64,000 nt of DNA from CAWGHZ01 sp963775315 (GCA_963775315.1 CAVZIN010000004.1:186001-250000); one strand, 5' to 3'; positions 53,746-63,012 are shown, counted from the first letter of the stretch. Notes: generated from the letters alone by a model not told the origin. Numbers and translations: made by a program.

Positions 53746-54285
53746 ATGAAGAATTCGAGCCGATTGCCCCGTCTTACCGCTGCCGCGCTGGCCGCCGGCG
53801 TTGCCTTCGCCACGCTGCCGGCTCTTGCCGCGCCGCCGGTGATCGCCGCCCGCTTCGACCATGACGGCGGCGACCGCGCGCGCGGCCACGACCGCGACCG
53901 CGGGCACGACGATCGCGGTCGGGGGCGGGTGGATCGCGACCGCGGCCACGACGACCGCTATCGCGGCCGGGTCGACCGCGACCGGCATGACGACGGCAAT
54001 TGGGCGCCGGCGCTGCTCGGCGCGCTGAGCTTCGCGCTCGCCCCGCAGCCGCGCACCTACTATGCGCCGCCGCCGCGGGCCTATTACGCGCCGCCGCCGC
54101 CGCGCATCAGCTACTACGGCTCGTACGGCACGGTGAGCGCCGTGCCGGCCTCTCCGGTCTACCAGGCCTCGAACGGCCAGTATTGCCGCGAGTACCAGTC
54201 GACGATCCGGGTGAACGGCTATCCGCAGGCGAGCTACGGCACCGCCTGCCTCGGTGCCGATGGCGCCTGGCGCATCGTCAACTGA
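53746..54285 (+). CDS. Secreted surface-antigen-like protein with Arg/Asp/His repeats
   Basis: A 179-residue exported protein. Signal peptide: RLPRLTAAALAAGVAFATLP, cleavage near ALA-AP. Residues about 40-85 are a repetitive Arg/Asp/His/Gly tract built on units like GRVDRDRGHDDR, twice in near-identical form. Then a Tyr/Pro-rich stretch and a C-terminal domain (YCREYQSTIRVNGYPQASYG, TACLGADGAWRIV) that matches the C-terminus of 17-kDa surface antigen-type lipoproteins. There is no lipobox Cys. The His/Asp repeats could bind metal; this is a guess. A strong terminator follows the gene. Confidence 0.8.
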   Translation: MKNSSRLPRLTAAALAAGVAFATLPALAAPPVIAARFDHDGGDRARGHDRDRGHDDRGRGRVDRDRGHDDRYRGRVDRDRHDDGNWAPALLGALSFALAPQPRTYYAPPPRAYYAPPPPRISYYGSYGTVSAVPASPVYQASNGQYCREYQSTIRVNGYPQASYGTACLGADGAWRIVN

Positions 54286-54305
54286 ATAGGCTCTTCCGAA
54301 CGGCG

Positions 54306-54339
54306 AAGGGGCGGGTCTTCGACCCGCCCCTTTTCGTTT
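54306..54339. terminator. Rho-independent terminator after surface-antigen gene
   Basis: AAGGGGCGGGTC (54306-54317) pairs with GACCCGCCCCTT (54321-54332) around a three-base loop and is followed by TTTTCGTTT. It is the clearest classic terminator in the window. It also lies two bases past the end of the convergent RND gene and may serve both. Confidence 0.85.
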
Positions 54340-54340
54340 G

Positions 54341-57300
54341 CTACTCGGCGGCGCCCGGCTCGTGGCCCGCCGCGCCGCCGGTGCCGTGGCGGTGCGGCAT
54401 GACGCGGGCGAGCATGCCCTTCAGCGCGTCCGACACCCGCTCCATGTAGAGGTAGATCACCGGGGTGATGAACAGCGTCAGGATCTGCGAGACCAGCAGG
54501 CCGCCCGCGACCGCGACGCCGAGCGGCTGGCGCAACTCGGACGAGGTGCCGATGCCGACCGCGATGAACAGCGCGCCGGTGAACGCGGCCATCGAGGTCA
54601 TCATGATCGGGCGGAACCGGATCAGGCAGGCCTCGCGGATCGCGTCGTAGGCGGGCGCGCCGGCGCGCGTTCGGACCAGCGCGAAGTCGATCATCATGAT
54701 CGCGTTCTTCTTGACGATGCCGATCAGCATCAGGACGCCGATGATCGCGATCACGCTGAGGTCCATGTGGAACGCCTCGAGCGCGAGCAGCGCGCCCATG
54801 CCCGCGGCCGGAAGGCCGGTCAGGATGGTCAGCGGGTGGATGAAGCTTTCGTAGAGAATCCCCAGCACGATGTAGATCGTGAGGATCGCCGCGAACAGCA
54901 GCATTCCCTGGTTCGCCAGCGCGTCCTGGAAGATCTGGGCGTCACCGGAGAACCCCGTGGTGATGGTGGTCGGCACGTGCAGCTCGGACTTGATCTGGTC
55001 GATCCGGTCGATCGACTGGCCCAGCGACACGCCGTTCGGCAGGTTGAACGAGATCGTCACGGCCGGAAGCTGGCCGAGCTGGTTGACCGACAGGAGGCCC
55101 GCCGTGCGCTTGACCTGGGCGATGGTCGAAAGCGGGATCAGCGCGCCCGTCGTCGCGGAGCGGATGCGGATGGCGTCGAGCTTGTCGGCCGTCCAGGCAA
55201 TCTTCGGGTCGAGCTCGACGATCACGTCGTAATTGTCGCCGGTCTTGTAGATCGTCGAGATCTGCTGCGTGCCGAACCCGGCGTAGAGGGTCGAGCGGAG
55301 CTGGTCGGCCGTGACGCCGAGCGCGCGCGCCTTGTCGCGGTCGATCACCACCTGCGCCTGGATCGCGTTGTCCTCCAGGTCGGTGGTGACGTCGACGAAG
55401 TGCGGATCGCGCCCCATCGCGGCGGCGATGCGCTTGGACCAGTCGTATAGCTCGCCGGCCTCCAGCCCCTGCACGACGAACTGGTACTGGCTCTTGGAGG
55501 AGATGCCACCGACGCGAAGATTCTGGATCGGCACGATGAAGCTGCGGATGCCCGGCACCTGGCCAAGCGTGCGGCGGAGATCGGCGAGGATCACGGGCAG
55601 GGCCGGGCGCTTGTCCTTCGGCTTCAAATCGACGAAGAAGCGGCCCTGGTTGAGCCCGCGCCCGAACCCGCCCATGCCGAGCGACGAGCCGACATGCGCC
55701 ACGTAGGGCCGCGATTTCAGCGCCTGGTACGCCTGTTGCTGCAGAGACGCCATCGCCTCGAACGACACGTCCTGGCGCGCCTCGGTGGTGATGGAGAGCT
55801 GGCCGAGATCCTCGGCCGGGAAGAAGCCCTTCGGGATCGTCATGAACAGATAGGCCGAGTAGGCCACCGTGCCGAAGAAGATCAGCAGCACGACCGGCTT
55901 GGCGCGGAAACAGAGGTCGAGCGTCGCCCGGTAGCCTCGGAACAGCGCGTCGAACCCCTTCTCGAAGATGGCGAGCGGTCCGCCCGTGTGCTCGCTCACT
56001 TTCGAGGGCAGGTGGCTGCACAGCATCGGCGTCAGCGTCAGCGACACCACCGCCGAGGCGATGATCGCGATGGTCACGATCACCGCGAACTCGTTGAAGA
56101 TGCGCCCGACCACGCCGCCCATTAGAAGGACGGGGATGAACACCGCGACCAGCGAGATGGTGATCGAGACGATGGTGAAGCCCACCTCGCGGCTGCCGTC
56201 GAGCGCGGCCTGCAGCGGCTTCTTGCCCTTCTCGATGTGGCGGACGATGTTTTCCAACATCACGATCGCGTCGTCGACCACCAGCCCGACCGACAAGGTG
56301 AGGCCGAGGAGCGAGACGTTGTCGATCGAGTAGTGCAGTGCGTACATCGCGCCATAGGTCGCGATCAGCGAAATCGGCACCGCGAGCGTCGGGATGAGGG
56401 TCGAGCTGACCCGCCTCAGGAACAGGAAGATCACCAGCACGATCGCGCCGATCGTCATCAGCAGCGTGTACTGGACGTCGGCGATCGCGGCGAGGATCGA
56501 GGTCGAGCGGTCGATCATGACGCTGATCTTGGTGCCGGGCCCGAGATCCTGAATGAAGCGCGGAATCTGCTGCTTGACCTTGTCGATCACGTCGACGGTA
56601 TTGGCGTCGGGCTGGCGCCAGATCGGCAGAAGCAGGGACCTCTTGCCGTCGTACCAGCTCCCGGTCTGGTTGTTCTCGACCGAATCCACCACGGTCGCCA
56701 CGTCGCCCAGCCGCACGATGTGCCCGCCCTTGGTGGCGATGATCAGCCGCTTGAACGCCGCGGCGTTGCCCATCTGCGTGTCGGCCTGGATGGTCAGCTG
56801 CTGGCTGTTGTTGGTGACGGTGCCGACGGGCGCGATCGAATTGTTGGCGGAGACCGCCTGCACGACCTGGTCGTAGCCGATGCCGCGCGCGACCAGCGCG
56901 TCGGGGTTGAGCTGGATGCGGACGGCGAATTTCTGGCTGCCGAATACCTCGACGTCGCCGACGCCGTTGATGGTCGAAAGCGCGGGCGAGATGATCTGCT
57001 GGGCGAACGCGTCCAACTCCGGCAGCGGCAACTTGTCGCTCTGCAGGTCGAGCATCAGGATCGGCGCGTCGGCCGGGTTGACCTTGCGGTAGCTCGGCGG
57101 CGTGGTCATGCCGGTCGGCATCTTGCGCGCCGTTCGCGCGATCGCGGCCTGCACGTCGGCGGCGGCTTCGTCGATGTCGCGGTTCAGGTCGAACTGGATG
57201 GTGATGCGGGTGAACCCCTGGTTCGACGTCGCGCTGATCGTGTTGATCGCCGGAATCAGCGAAAATTCCTTGATCAGCGGCGTCGCGACCGAGTTCGCCA

Positions 57301-57475
57301 TCGTGTCGGGCGAGGCGCCCGGCAGGGTCGCGCTGACCACGATCACCGGAAAGTCGACGCGCGGCAGCGCCGCGACGGGCAGGTAGGAGTAGGCGAAGAG
57401 GCCCGCCGCCGTCATCGCGACCGCGAGGAGGATGGTCGCGACCGGCCGGCGGATGAAGATTTCCGAGATGCTCAC
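54341..57475 (-). CDS. RND efflux pump inner-membrane subunit (MdtB/MdtC-like)
   Basis: A 1044-residue HAE1 family RND transporter. The N-terminus SISEIFIRRPVATILLAVAM is typical. The proton-relay Asp pair lies in LSVGLVVDDAIVMLENIVRH in TM4. Two halves each carry a large periplasmic loop, and the C-terminal repeat helices IIGVLMLIGIVKKNAIMMID and MTSMAAFTGALFIAVGIG are conserved. It exports drugs or toxic metabolites together with the membrane fusion protein upstream and an outer-membrane channel not seen here. The start is GTG, overlapping the fusion-protein stop. The single RND gene differs from the mdtBC pair of E. coli. Confidence 0.94.
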   Translation of the reverse strand: MSISEIFIRRPVATILLAVAMTAAGLFAYSYLPVAALPRVDFPVIVVSATLPGASPDTMANSVATPLIKEFSLIPAINTISATSNQGFTRITIQFDLNRDIDEAAADVQAAIARTARKMPTGMTTPPSYRKVNPADAPILMLDLQSDKLPLPELDAFAQQIISPALSTINGVGDVEVFGSQKFAVRIQLNPDALVARGIGYDQVVQAVSANNSIAPVGTVTNNSQQLTIQADTQMGNAAAFKRLIIATKGGHIVRLGDVATVVDSVENNQTGSWYDGKRSLLLPIWRQPDANTVDVIDKVKQQIPRFIQDLGPGTKISVMIDRSTSILAAIADVQYTLLMTIGAIVLVIFLFLRRVSSTLIPTLAVPISLIATYGAMYALHYSIDNVSLLGLTLSVGLVVDDAIVMLENIVRHIEKGKKPLQAALDGSREVGFTIVSITISLVAVFIPVLLMGGVVGRIFNEFAVIVTIAIIASAVVSLTLTPMLCSHLPSKVSEHTGGPLAIFEKGFDALFRGYRATLDLCFRAKPVVLLIFFGTVAYSAYLFMTIPKGFFPAEDLGQLSITTEARQDVSFEAMASLQQQAYQALKSRPYVAHVGSSLGMGGFGRGLNQGRFFVDLKPKDKRPALPVILADLRRTLGQVPGIRSFIVPIQNLRVGGISSKSQYQFVVQGLEAGELYDWSKRIAAAMGRDPHFVDVTTDLEDNAIQAQVVIDRDKARALGVTADQLRSTLYAGFGTQQISTIYKTGDNYDVIVELDPKIAWTADKLDAIRIRSATTGALIPLSTIAQVKRTAGLLSVNQLGQLPAVTISFNLPNGVSLGQSIDRIDQIKSELHVPTTITTGFSGDAQIFQDALANQGMLLFAAILTIYIVLGILYESFIHPLTILTGLPAAGMGALLALEAFHMDLSVIAIIGVLMLIGIVKKNAIMMIDFALVRTRAGAPAYDAIREACLIRFRPIMMTSMAAFTGALFIAVGIGTSSELRQPLGVAVAGGLLVSQILTLFITPVIYLYMERVSDALKGMLARVMPHRHGTGGAAGHEPGAAE

Positions 57476-58854
57476 TGCACGCGCTCCTGCCGGCCCTGGC
57501 CGCGGCCGTTGCCGGGGTCGGCCGCGCCGACGCGCGTCGGACCGGGGCGGGCGGCGGAGCCGGCCTGGCCCTGGACCGTCTCGCGCACCTGCGTGCCGTT
57601 CCCGAGGGCGGCCTGGCCTTCGACGACCACGTGGTCGCCGGCCGTCAGCCCTTCCGAGATCACGGCAAGCTCGCCCTGCGTCTCGCCGAGGGCGATCTTA
57701 TGCATCTCGACCGTCTTGTTCGGCCGGACCAGGTAGACGAACGAGCCGTTCGGGCCCTGCTGCACGGCGACCAGTGGCACCACGGTCACGCCGCGGCGCA
57801 CGCCCAGCTCGACCTGCGCGGTGACGTACTGGCCGGGCCACAGCGCGCCGTCGGCGTTCGCAACCTCGGCCTTGGCGGTGAACGTCCCGGTCGAGTTGTC
57901 GACCGTGTTGTCGATGAAGTTCAGCTTGCCCGTTGCCCGCGGCCGGTTGTCGCTGGCGACGAAAATGCGCACCGGCGCGCTGTCCGGCCGGGCGAGGGCC
58001 GCGCGGAAGGCGTCGAGCTCGCGCTCGGGCACGGCGAACGACACCCGCACCGGCGCGACCTGCACGATGTTGACCAGGGTGTTTCCCGTATCGGCGACGC
58101 GAACGTAGTTGCCGACCGAGGTCGCGACCGTTCCAGCGCGGCCGGAGATCGGCGCGCGGACGGTGGTGTAGCCGAGCTGGATCTGATCGGATGCCAGCGT
58201 CGCGCGATCGGCCTGCAAGGTCGCGGCCGTCGCCTTGGCGTTGGCTTCGGCCTGCTCGGCCAGCATCTTGGCGCCGGCCTGGCGCTGGTAGAGGTCGGCC
58301 GCCCGCTTCGCATCGGCCACGGCCTGCGTGGCCATCGCGGTGTCGCGGGCGATCTGTGCCTGGTCCTTCGCGATCGCGGCGAGGATCGTGCGGTCGTCCA
58401 GCTTGAACAGCAGGTCGCCATCCTTGACCATCTGGCCGTCCTGCACCGCGACCGAGACGATCATGCCGTCGATGCGCGGGCGGATATTGACGGATGCGAC
58501 CGGCTCTACCCAGCCGACCGCGCGCTGCAGGATGGGCACGTCCCTGGTCGCGGCGACTGCGGTCACGACCGACACGGCGACCGGGCCTCGCCGGCCGCGG
58601 AACCCGCCGGCACCGCCCGGAGGTGCACCTGCGCCCCGTGCGCTCGGGGCGCCGCCGGAACTGCGCTGGGCGAGATTGCCCGGCGCGCCGCCCGGCCGTC
58701 CTGCGGCGGCGTTCGCCGGGGCGTGCTCGAACCCGAGCCGTACGGCGAGATCGCCCATCGCGGGGCCGATCAGCGGGACGCCGCGGCCCCACAGGGCGTA
58801 CGACCCCGCGGCGGCGATGACGAGGACGACGACGACGATGACGGCACGTTTCAT
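57472..58854 (-). CDS. RND efflux membrane fusion protein (MdtA-like)
   Basis: A 460-residue periplasmic adaptor. One N-terminal membrane helix (AVIVVVVLVIAAAGSYALWG), a Gly/Pro/Ala-rich linker (residues about 50-90), then the lipoyl half-motif GMIVSVAVQDGQMVKDGDLL, an alpha-hairpin (QAQIARDTAMATQAVADAKR), the second lipoyl half and the beta-barrel (YTTVRAPISGRAGTVATSVG). MdtA/AcrA-type adaptors join the RND pump to an outer-membrane channel. The C-terminal tail is Gly/Gln/Arg-rich. The gene starts three bases after the TetR stop and overlaps the RND gene by four, so all three form one operon. Confidence 0.93.
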   Translation of the reverse strand: MKRAVIVVVVLVIAAAGSYALWGRGVPLIGPAMGDLAVRLGFEHAPANAAAGRPGGAPGNLAQRSSGGAPSARGAGAPPGGAGGFRGRRGPVAVSVVTAVAATRDVPILQRAVGWVEPVASVNIRPRIDGMIVSVAVQDGQMVKDGDLLFKLDDRTILAAIAKDQAQIARDTAMATQAVADAKRAADLYQRQAGAKMLAEQAEANAKATAATLQADRATLASDQIQLGYTTVRAPISGRAGTVATSVGNYVRVADTGNTLVNIVQVAPVRVSFAVPERELDAFRAALARPDSAPVRIFVASDNRPRATGKLNFIDNTVDNSTGTFTAKAEVANADGALWPGQYVTAQVELGVRRGVTVVPLVAVQQGPNGSFVYLVRPNKTVEMHKIALGETQGELAVISEGLTAGDHVVVEGQAALGNGTQVRETVQGQAGSAARPGPTRVGAADPGNGRGQGRQERVQ

Positions 58855-58857
58855 GGC

Positions 58858-59466
58858 TCAGGGTTCCGGGGGCGCGTCGGGCGCGGGGGTTGGGTCGCGG
58901 GCGAGCCCGCCGATGAAGAACTCGGCGAGCTTGGCCGCCGCGTCGGGTTCGCTGCTCGCCTCGGCGGCGAGGCGCACGCCGCCCAGAATGGCGAGCGTGG
59001 CGAAATCAGGGTCGCAGGGGCGGAATTCGTGGGCGGCGATACCGGCGCGGATCACCTCGGCGACGGCGCCTCGCAGCTCGCGAAGCTGGTGGCGCAGGAG
59101 GGCGCGGCCGCCCTGGTCGACGCCGGCCGAGTGCGGCTCGACCGCGCGGATCGCCGCCTTGAAGTGGCGCACCTGGGGCAGGACGGTCTCGATCACCCGG
59201 TGCAGCCGGTCGGGTGCGGACCCATGCGAGCGGGCGATCGCGCCGACCTCGGCGACCAGCCCGGCAAGGCCGCGCTCGAGCGCGGCAAGGAACAGCGCCT
59301 CCTTGCCGGCGAAATAGCGGTAGAGGGTGGGCTTCGCGACGTTCGCCGCGGCGGCGATGTCGTCGACCTGCACCCGGTCGTAGGGCGCCTGGGCGAACAA
59401 CGCCGTCGCCGCCTCGATCAGGCGAGTACGGCGATCGGTGACGACAGCGACCTCGCTTGGGGCCAC
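58858..59466 (-). CDS. TetR family repressor of the RND efflux operon
   Basis: A 202-residue TetR-type regulator. The N-terminal helix-turn-helix is RLIEAATALFAQAPYDRVQV, then DDIAAAANVAKPTLYRYFAG with the typical recognition helix ending YRYF. The C-terminal ligand domain ends with a Pro/Ala tail. It is the first gene of the tetR-MFP-RND operon, and a perfect palindrome 31 bp upstream of its GTG start is the likely operator, so autoregulation and effector-induced pump expression are expected. Inducer unknown. Confidence 0.93.
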   Translation of the reverse strand: MAPSEVAVVTDRRTRLIEAATALFAQAPYDRVQVDDIAAAANVAKPTLYRYFAGKEALFLAALERGLAGLVAEVGAIARSHGSAPDRLHRVIETVLPQVRHFKAAIRAVEPHSAGVDQGGRALLRHQLRELRGAVAEVIRAGIAAHEFRPCDPDFATLAILGGVRLAAEASSEPDAAAKLAEFFIGGLARDPTPAPDAPPEP

Positions 59467-59497
59467 GCGCGCGAAACCTCATGCTCGCGCCGTCCGC

Positions 59498-59517
59498 TTT
59501 GAACTCGCGAGTTCAAA
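59498..59517. promoter_or_regulatory. 20-bp perfect palindrome, probable TetR operator
   Basis: TTTGAACTCG (59498-59507) is followed directly by its exact reverse complement CGAGTTCAAA (59508-59517). Size, perfect symmetry and position just upstream of tetR are what a TetR dimer needs. The remaining part of 59467-59646 shows no gene. Confidence 0.75.
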
Positions 59518-59646
59518 AGCGACCGTAGCGCGATTCGACTGGGCTGGGAAGGCCGATCGCGCAATGGCGCGATTGCCTTACCCGACAGTTCAATCACGTT
59601 CCGAAGAGGCGTGTTCCGTCGCGATTTCGCGATGGCGCGGCGATTT

Positions 59647-60369
59647 TCAGACGCCGGGGGCGACAACCACCCCGATGGCCCATTCGTGGCCGTACAGCAG
59701 GATGACGTAGAGCAGGAGCCCGCCGACGATCCGGCCCCAGCCGATCGCGCCGAGGCTCACTTGCGCCCGCCCCGCGAGCAGGGCCCCGAAGGGCAGGGCC
59801 GAGCTCACCGCCGCCAGCCGGGCGAAGCGCGCGGGCTCTGTGGCGCGCTTGCGGGCGTCGATATGGGCCATGCCGGCGAGCGCCAGGAAGCCGATCCCGC
59901 CGAAAAAGATGGCCGAGGACTGGTCGCCGGTCGCAATCAGGTGGACGGCGGACCACAGCGCGATCGCCCACATGATCGGGTGGCGCGTCACCTTGAAGAT
60001 GCCGGGGGCCGGGTCGGGCAGGTCCATCACCGCGTCGCCGCCCACCAGCGTCGGGTTGCGGGTGGTCGCGCCGGCCACCAGCAGGATCGCGGCGAACGGC
60101 ATGACGCAGAGCGCGAGCAGCCATTGCCAGTGCTGCTGGGTCCAGAGCTGGATCACCGGGGCGCGGATGTAGGCAAGGTTCATCCATACGAAGGCGGCAC
60201 CGACCGCCACCGAATAGGCGCCGAGGAACAAGCCGCGTCCCAGCCATGCGACCAGCGCGCGGCGCACCGGAAGCCACGACAGAACGAAATGCGCCAGCAC
60301 GAAGCATGCCGTGGCGGCGGCAAGTGGCCACAGCGTATCGGCCATTTCGGCGTTGAGCCCGTCCTGCAT
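59647..60369 (-). CDS. NnrU family membrane protein
   Basis: A 240-residue protein with about six helices. Family marks are GGDAVMDLPDPAPGIFKVTRHPIMWAIALW and AHIDARKRAT. The RHPxxW motif is shared with isoprenylcysteine methyltransferase-like proteins, and NnrU is linked to nitrite and nitric oxide reduction in some alphaproteobacteria, though its own activity is unclear. No denitrification gene is nearby. The start may be ATG 60369 or the ATG eight codons later. Confidence 0.87.
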   Translation of the reverse strand: MQDGLNAEMADTLWPLAAATACFVLAHFVLSWLPVRRALVAWLGRGLFLGAYSVAVGAAFVWMNLAYIRAPVIQLWTQQHWQWLLALCVMPFAAILLVAGATTRNPTLVGGDAVMDLPDPAPGIFKVTRHPIMWAIALWSAVHLIATGDQSSAIFFGGIGFLALAGMAHIDARKRATEPARFARLAAVSSALPFGALLAGRAQVSLGAIGWGRIVGGLLLYVILLYGHEWAIGVVVAPGV

Positions 60370-60429
60370 GGGATCAGCCTAACGCAGATCGAGGCGCGCG
60401 GGCGAATCGTGTGCTCTCGCGGCGGGCGG

Positions 60430-61332
60430 CTACAGCCCTTTCGGAACCGGCACGCCGTTCTGGCGGCAGGCGGCGATCACCGTGTTGCGCAGGAGGCAGG
60501 CGATGGTCATCGGCCCGACGCCGCCCGGCACCGGGGTGATGGCGCCGGCGACCGTGCGCGCCTCCGCGAACGCGACGTCGCCGACGAGCCGCGACTTCCC
60601 GCCCGGCTCGGCGGCCGGCACGCGGTTGATGCCGACGTCGATCACCGTCGCCCCCGGCGCGATCCAGTCGCCGCGCACCATCTCGGCGCGGCCGACGGCG
60701 GCGACCAGGATCTCGCCAATGCGGCAGATGGCAGGCAGGTCCCTGGTGCGCGAGTGCGCCACGGTGACGGTGCAGTTGGCGCCGAGCAGGAGCTGGGCCA
60801 TCGGCTTGCCGACGATGTTGGACCGGCCGACCACCACCGCGTGCTTGCCGGAAAGTTCGCCCAGCGTGTCGGCCAGCAGCATCATGCAGCCCGCGGGCGT
60901 GCAGGGCACCAGCGCATCGCGGCCCGAGGCCAGCCTTCCGACGTTCACCGGGTGGAACCCGTCGACGTCCTTGGCCGGATCGACCGCGTCGATCGCCGCC
61001 TCGGTGCGAATCTGCTTCGGCAGGGGAAGCTGCACCAGGATACCATGCACGCGCGGATCGGCGTTGAGGTCGGCGAGCAGGGCGAGGAGGTCCGCCTCCT
61101 TCGTGTCGGCGGGCAAACGGTGCGGCACGCTCGCCATGCCGGCCTCGGCGACCGCCTTTTCCTTGTTCCGCACATAGACCGCGCTCGCCGGATCGTCGCC
61201 CACCAGCACGGCGGCGAGACCGGGCGTCAGCCCGTGCGCGGTCTTCACCGCCGCGGCCGCTTCCGCCACGCGCGCGCGCAGCCCTTCGGCGAATGCCTTG
61301 CCGTCGATGATCTTCGCTTCGTTGTCAGCCAC
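60430..61332 (-). CDS. folD: Bifunctional methylene-THF dehydrogenase/cyclohydrolase
   Basis: A 300-residue FolD. Substrate-site motifs: VGDDPASAVYVRNKEKA (catalytic Lys in the YxxxK), GILVQLPLPKQI, and DVDGFHPVNVGRL. The Rossmann signature is VVVGRSNIVGKPMAQLLL, and PVPGGVGPMTIACLLRNT closes the protein. It interconverts methylene-, methenyl- and formyl-tetrahydrofolate for purine and methionine supply. The start is GTG and overlaps the upstream DUF167 gene by eight bases. Confidence 0.97.
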   Translation of the reverse strand: MADNEAKIIDGKAFAEGLRARVAEAAAAVKTAHGLTPGLAAVLVGDDPASAVYVRNKEKAVAEAGMASVPHRLPADTKEADLLALLADLNADPRVHGILVQLPLPKQIRTEAAIDAVDPAKDVDGFHPVNVGRLASGRDALVPCTPAGCMMLLADTLGELSGKHAVVVGRSNIVGKPMAQLLLGANCTVTVAHSRTRDLPAICRIGEILVAAVGRAEMVRGDWIAPGATVIDVGINRVPAAEPGGKSRLVGDVAFAEARTVAGAITPVPGGVGPMTIACLLRNTVIAACRQNGVPVPKGL

Positions 61333-61675
61333 TTCGCGCCCTCCAGGCTATCGGGTCGAGGAGTTGCGCGAGCGTCGCTGGCTCGCCCGCGATACGGATG
61401 GTCTTCAGCCGGCCGGACGCCCCGGCCAGGATCTCGAAATGCGATTTCGCGACGCCGGTCTCGCGCGCCAGCAGGGCGATCGCCGCTTCGTTGGCGCGGC
61501 CGCGCTCGGGCGCGGCGGTGACCGAGAGCTTCAGGACCGCGCCGCCGTCCGCCGCCGGCGCCCAGCCCTCGATCCGGTCGCGGCGCGCGCCCGGCGTCAC
61601 CTTGAGACGCAGCGTCACGCCGCCCGCCACCCTGCGCAGCGCGCCGTCACAGGACGATTTCGTAGAGGAGGTCAC
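61325..61675 (-). CDS. DUF167 (YggU-like) protein
   Basis: A 116-residue protein of the DUF167 family. The signature VTLRLKVTPGARRDRIEGW and the later APERGRANEAAIALLARETG are distinctive. It is a small cytosolic protein of unknown function that almost always follows yggT, as here. The GTG start at 61675 overlaps the yggT stop by 29 bases, which is long; the true start might be a later codon, but no better ribosome site was seen. Confidence 0.88.
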   Translation of the reverse strand: MTSSTKSSCDGALRRVAGGVTLRLKVTPGARRDRIEGWAPAADGGAVLKLSVTAAPERGRANEAAIALLARETGVAKSHFEILAGASGRLKTIRIAGEPATLAQLLDPIAWRARSG

Positions 61676-61925
61676 GCACGAACCAGAGCAGGAAGATCAG
61701 CAGGATCGGCGAGATGTCGATGCCGCCCAGGTTGGGGATCACCCGCCGGATCGGGCGCAGCGCCGGCTCGGTGATGCGGTAGCAGAAATCCGCCACCATG
61801 TAGACCGCGCGGTTGCGCGTGTTCACCACGCCGAACGCGATCAGCCAGCTCATCACCGCCGAGATGATCAGGACCCAGATGTACAGCGTGATGATGTTGT
61901 CGGCGAGGTGGACGAAGGCGAGCAT
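61647..61925 (-). CDS. YggT family membrane protein
   Basis: A 92-residue YggT protein with two helices: IITLYIWVLIISAVMSWLIA and SPILLIFLLWFVRDLLYEIV, joined by the family loop FCYRITEPALRPIRRVIPNL followed by GGIDIS. Implicated in cell envelope and osmotic or division functions, unproven here. I start it at ATG 61925-61923; the longer open frame upstream has no homology to the family. First gene of the yggT-DUF167-folD set. Confidence 0.93.
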   Translation of the reverse strand: MLAFVHLADNIITLYIWVLIISAVMSWLIAFGVVNTRNRAVYMVADFCYRITEPALRPIRRVIPNLGGIDISPILLIFLLWFVRDLLYEIVL

Positions 61926-62070
61926 GCGCCGGTTCCGGCTTGTGGCAGGGCGGGCGGATGGCGGCGAACCTATCCCCCGATCCGCGGCAGGGCAATCGCA
62001 TTCCGCCGTCGCGCGGGCTGGCGTACCGGGCGCGGCCGGGGCTAGAGTCCGCGCGGACAGGGAGGCCAAC

Positions 62071-62988
62071 ATGCCCGATAACGCCGAAGCCGCCACGCGC
62101 CCCGCCGGCATGCCCGAGGCCGTCGCCGAGGCGATCCGCCGCACCGGCCCCAGCTTCGACGGGCGCGCCCGTGCCGAATTCCTCGACCTTTACGGCGCGC
62201 TGCACGCCGAGCGCCCGCCGTTCGACGGGCGCATCCTGCGCCATGTCGGCTACGGGCCGGACGGCAGCCACCGGCTCGACATCCATCTGCCCAAGGGGCC
62301 GGCGCAGGATTTGCCGGTCGTCGCCTATTTCCACGGCGGCGGATTCGTCGAGGGCTCCAAGACCATCCTCGGCGACGCGATCTACGGCAATTTGATGCGC
62401 GTCTTCGTCGAGGCTGGCTTCCTCGGCGTCAACGCGACCTACCGGCTCGCCCCTTCCGCGCCGTGGCCCGCCGGCGCGCGCGACGTGGGGCTCTGCGCCG
62501 CCTGGCTCAGGGACAACATCGCGCGCCATGGGGGCGATCCGCGTCGCGTCGTGCTGATCGGCCATTCCGCCGGCGGAACGCACGTCGCCGCCTACGCCTA
62601 TCACAAGGCGCTGCGCGACGGCGGCGCGCCCAACTGCCGCGCGGTCGTGCTGCTTTCGGCCACCACCGACGTCGAGGAGCGCGAGCAGCCCGACAACATC
62701 CGCGCCTATTACGGCGCCGACATCTCGGCCTATGCGGGCAAGTCGACGGTGCGCAACATCGCGGCGGGCGGGCCGGCCTGCTATGTCTCGGTCGCGGCGC
62801 TCGACCCGCCGCGCTTCGCCGTCCAGGCCGAGCGGTTCGTCGCCGCGCTGCGCGCCGAGGGCGGGATCACGCCGGTCGTCAACTTGGTCGCCGGCCACAA
62901 CCATTTGAGCGAAATCTACCACATCGGCACCGCGGATCAGTCGCTGGCGCCGAAGCTGATCTCGTTCTGCCGCCGCGTCACGGGGTAG
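62071..62988 (+). CDS. Alpha/beta hydrolase (HSL-type esterase)
   Basis: A 305-residue alpha/beta hydrolase fold esterase. Oxyanion motif VVAYFHGGGFVEGS, nucleophile elbow VVLIGHSAGGTHVAA and a C-terminal catalytic His in LVAGHNHLSEIYH fit the hormone-sensitive lipase/carboxylesterase group. It hydrolyses carboxylic esters; the exact substrate is unknown. The ATG follows GGGAGGCCAAC. GCTAGAGT at 62041-62048 could supply the -10, but no -35 is visible. It is divergent from yggT and convergent with ccmI. Confidence 0.9.
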   Translation: MPDNAEAATRPAGMPEAVAEAIRRTGPSFDGRARAEFLDLYGALHAERPPFDGRILRHVGYGPDGSHRLDIHLPKGPAQDLPVVAYFHGGGFVEGSKTILGDAIYGNLMRVFVEAGFLGVNATYRLAPSAPWPAGARDVGLCAAWLRDNIARHGGDPRRVVLIGHSAGGTHVAAYAYHKALRDGGAPNCRAVVLLSATTDVEEREQPDNIRAYYGADISAYAGKSTVRNIAAGGPACYVSVAALDPPRFAVQAERFVAALRAEGGITPVVNLVAGHNHLSEIYHIGTADQSLAPKLISFCRRVTG

Positions 62989-63012
62989 AGGCGGGCTGCG
63001 CGCCGCCGCGGG

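Noticed and set aside
53860..53990. CRISPR-like repeats
   Set aside because: The repeated units are short, irregular and lie inside a coding frame for an Arg/Asp/His-rich protein segment; no spacers or cas genes are present anywhere in the window.
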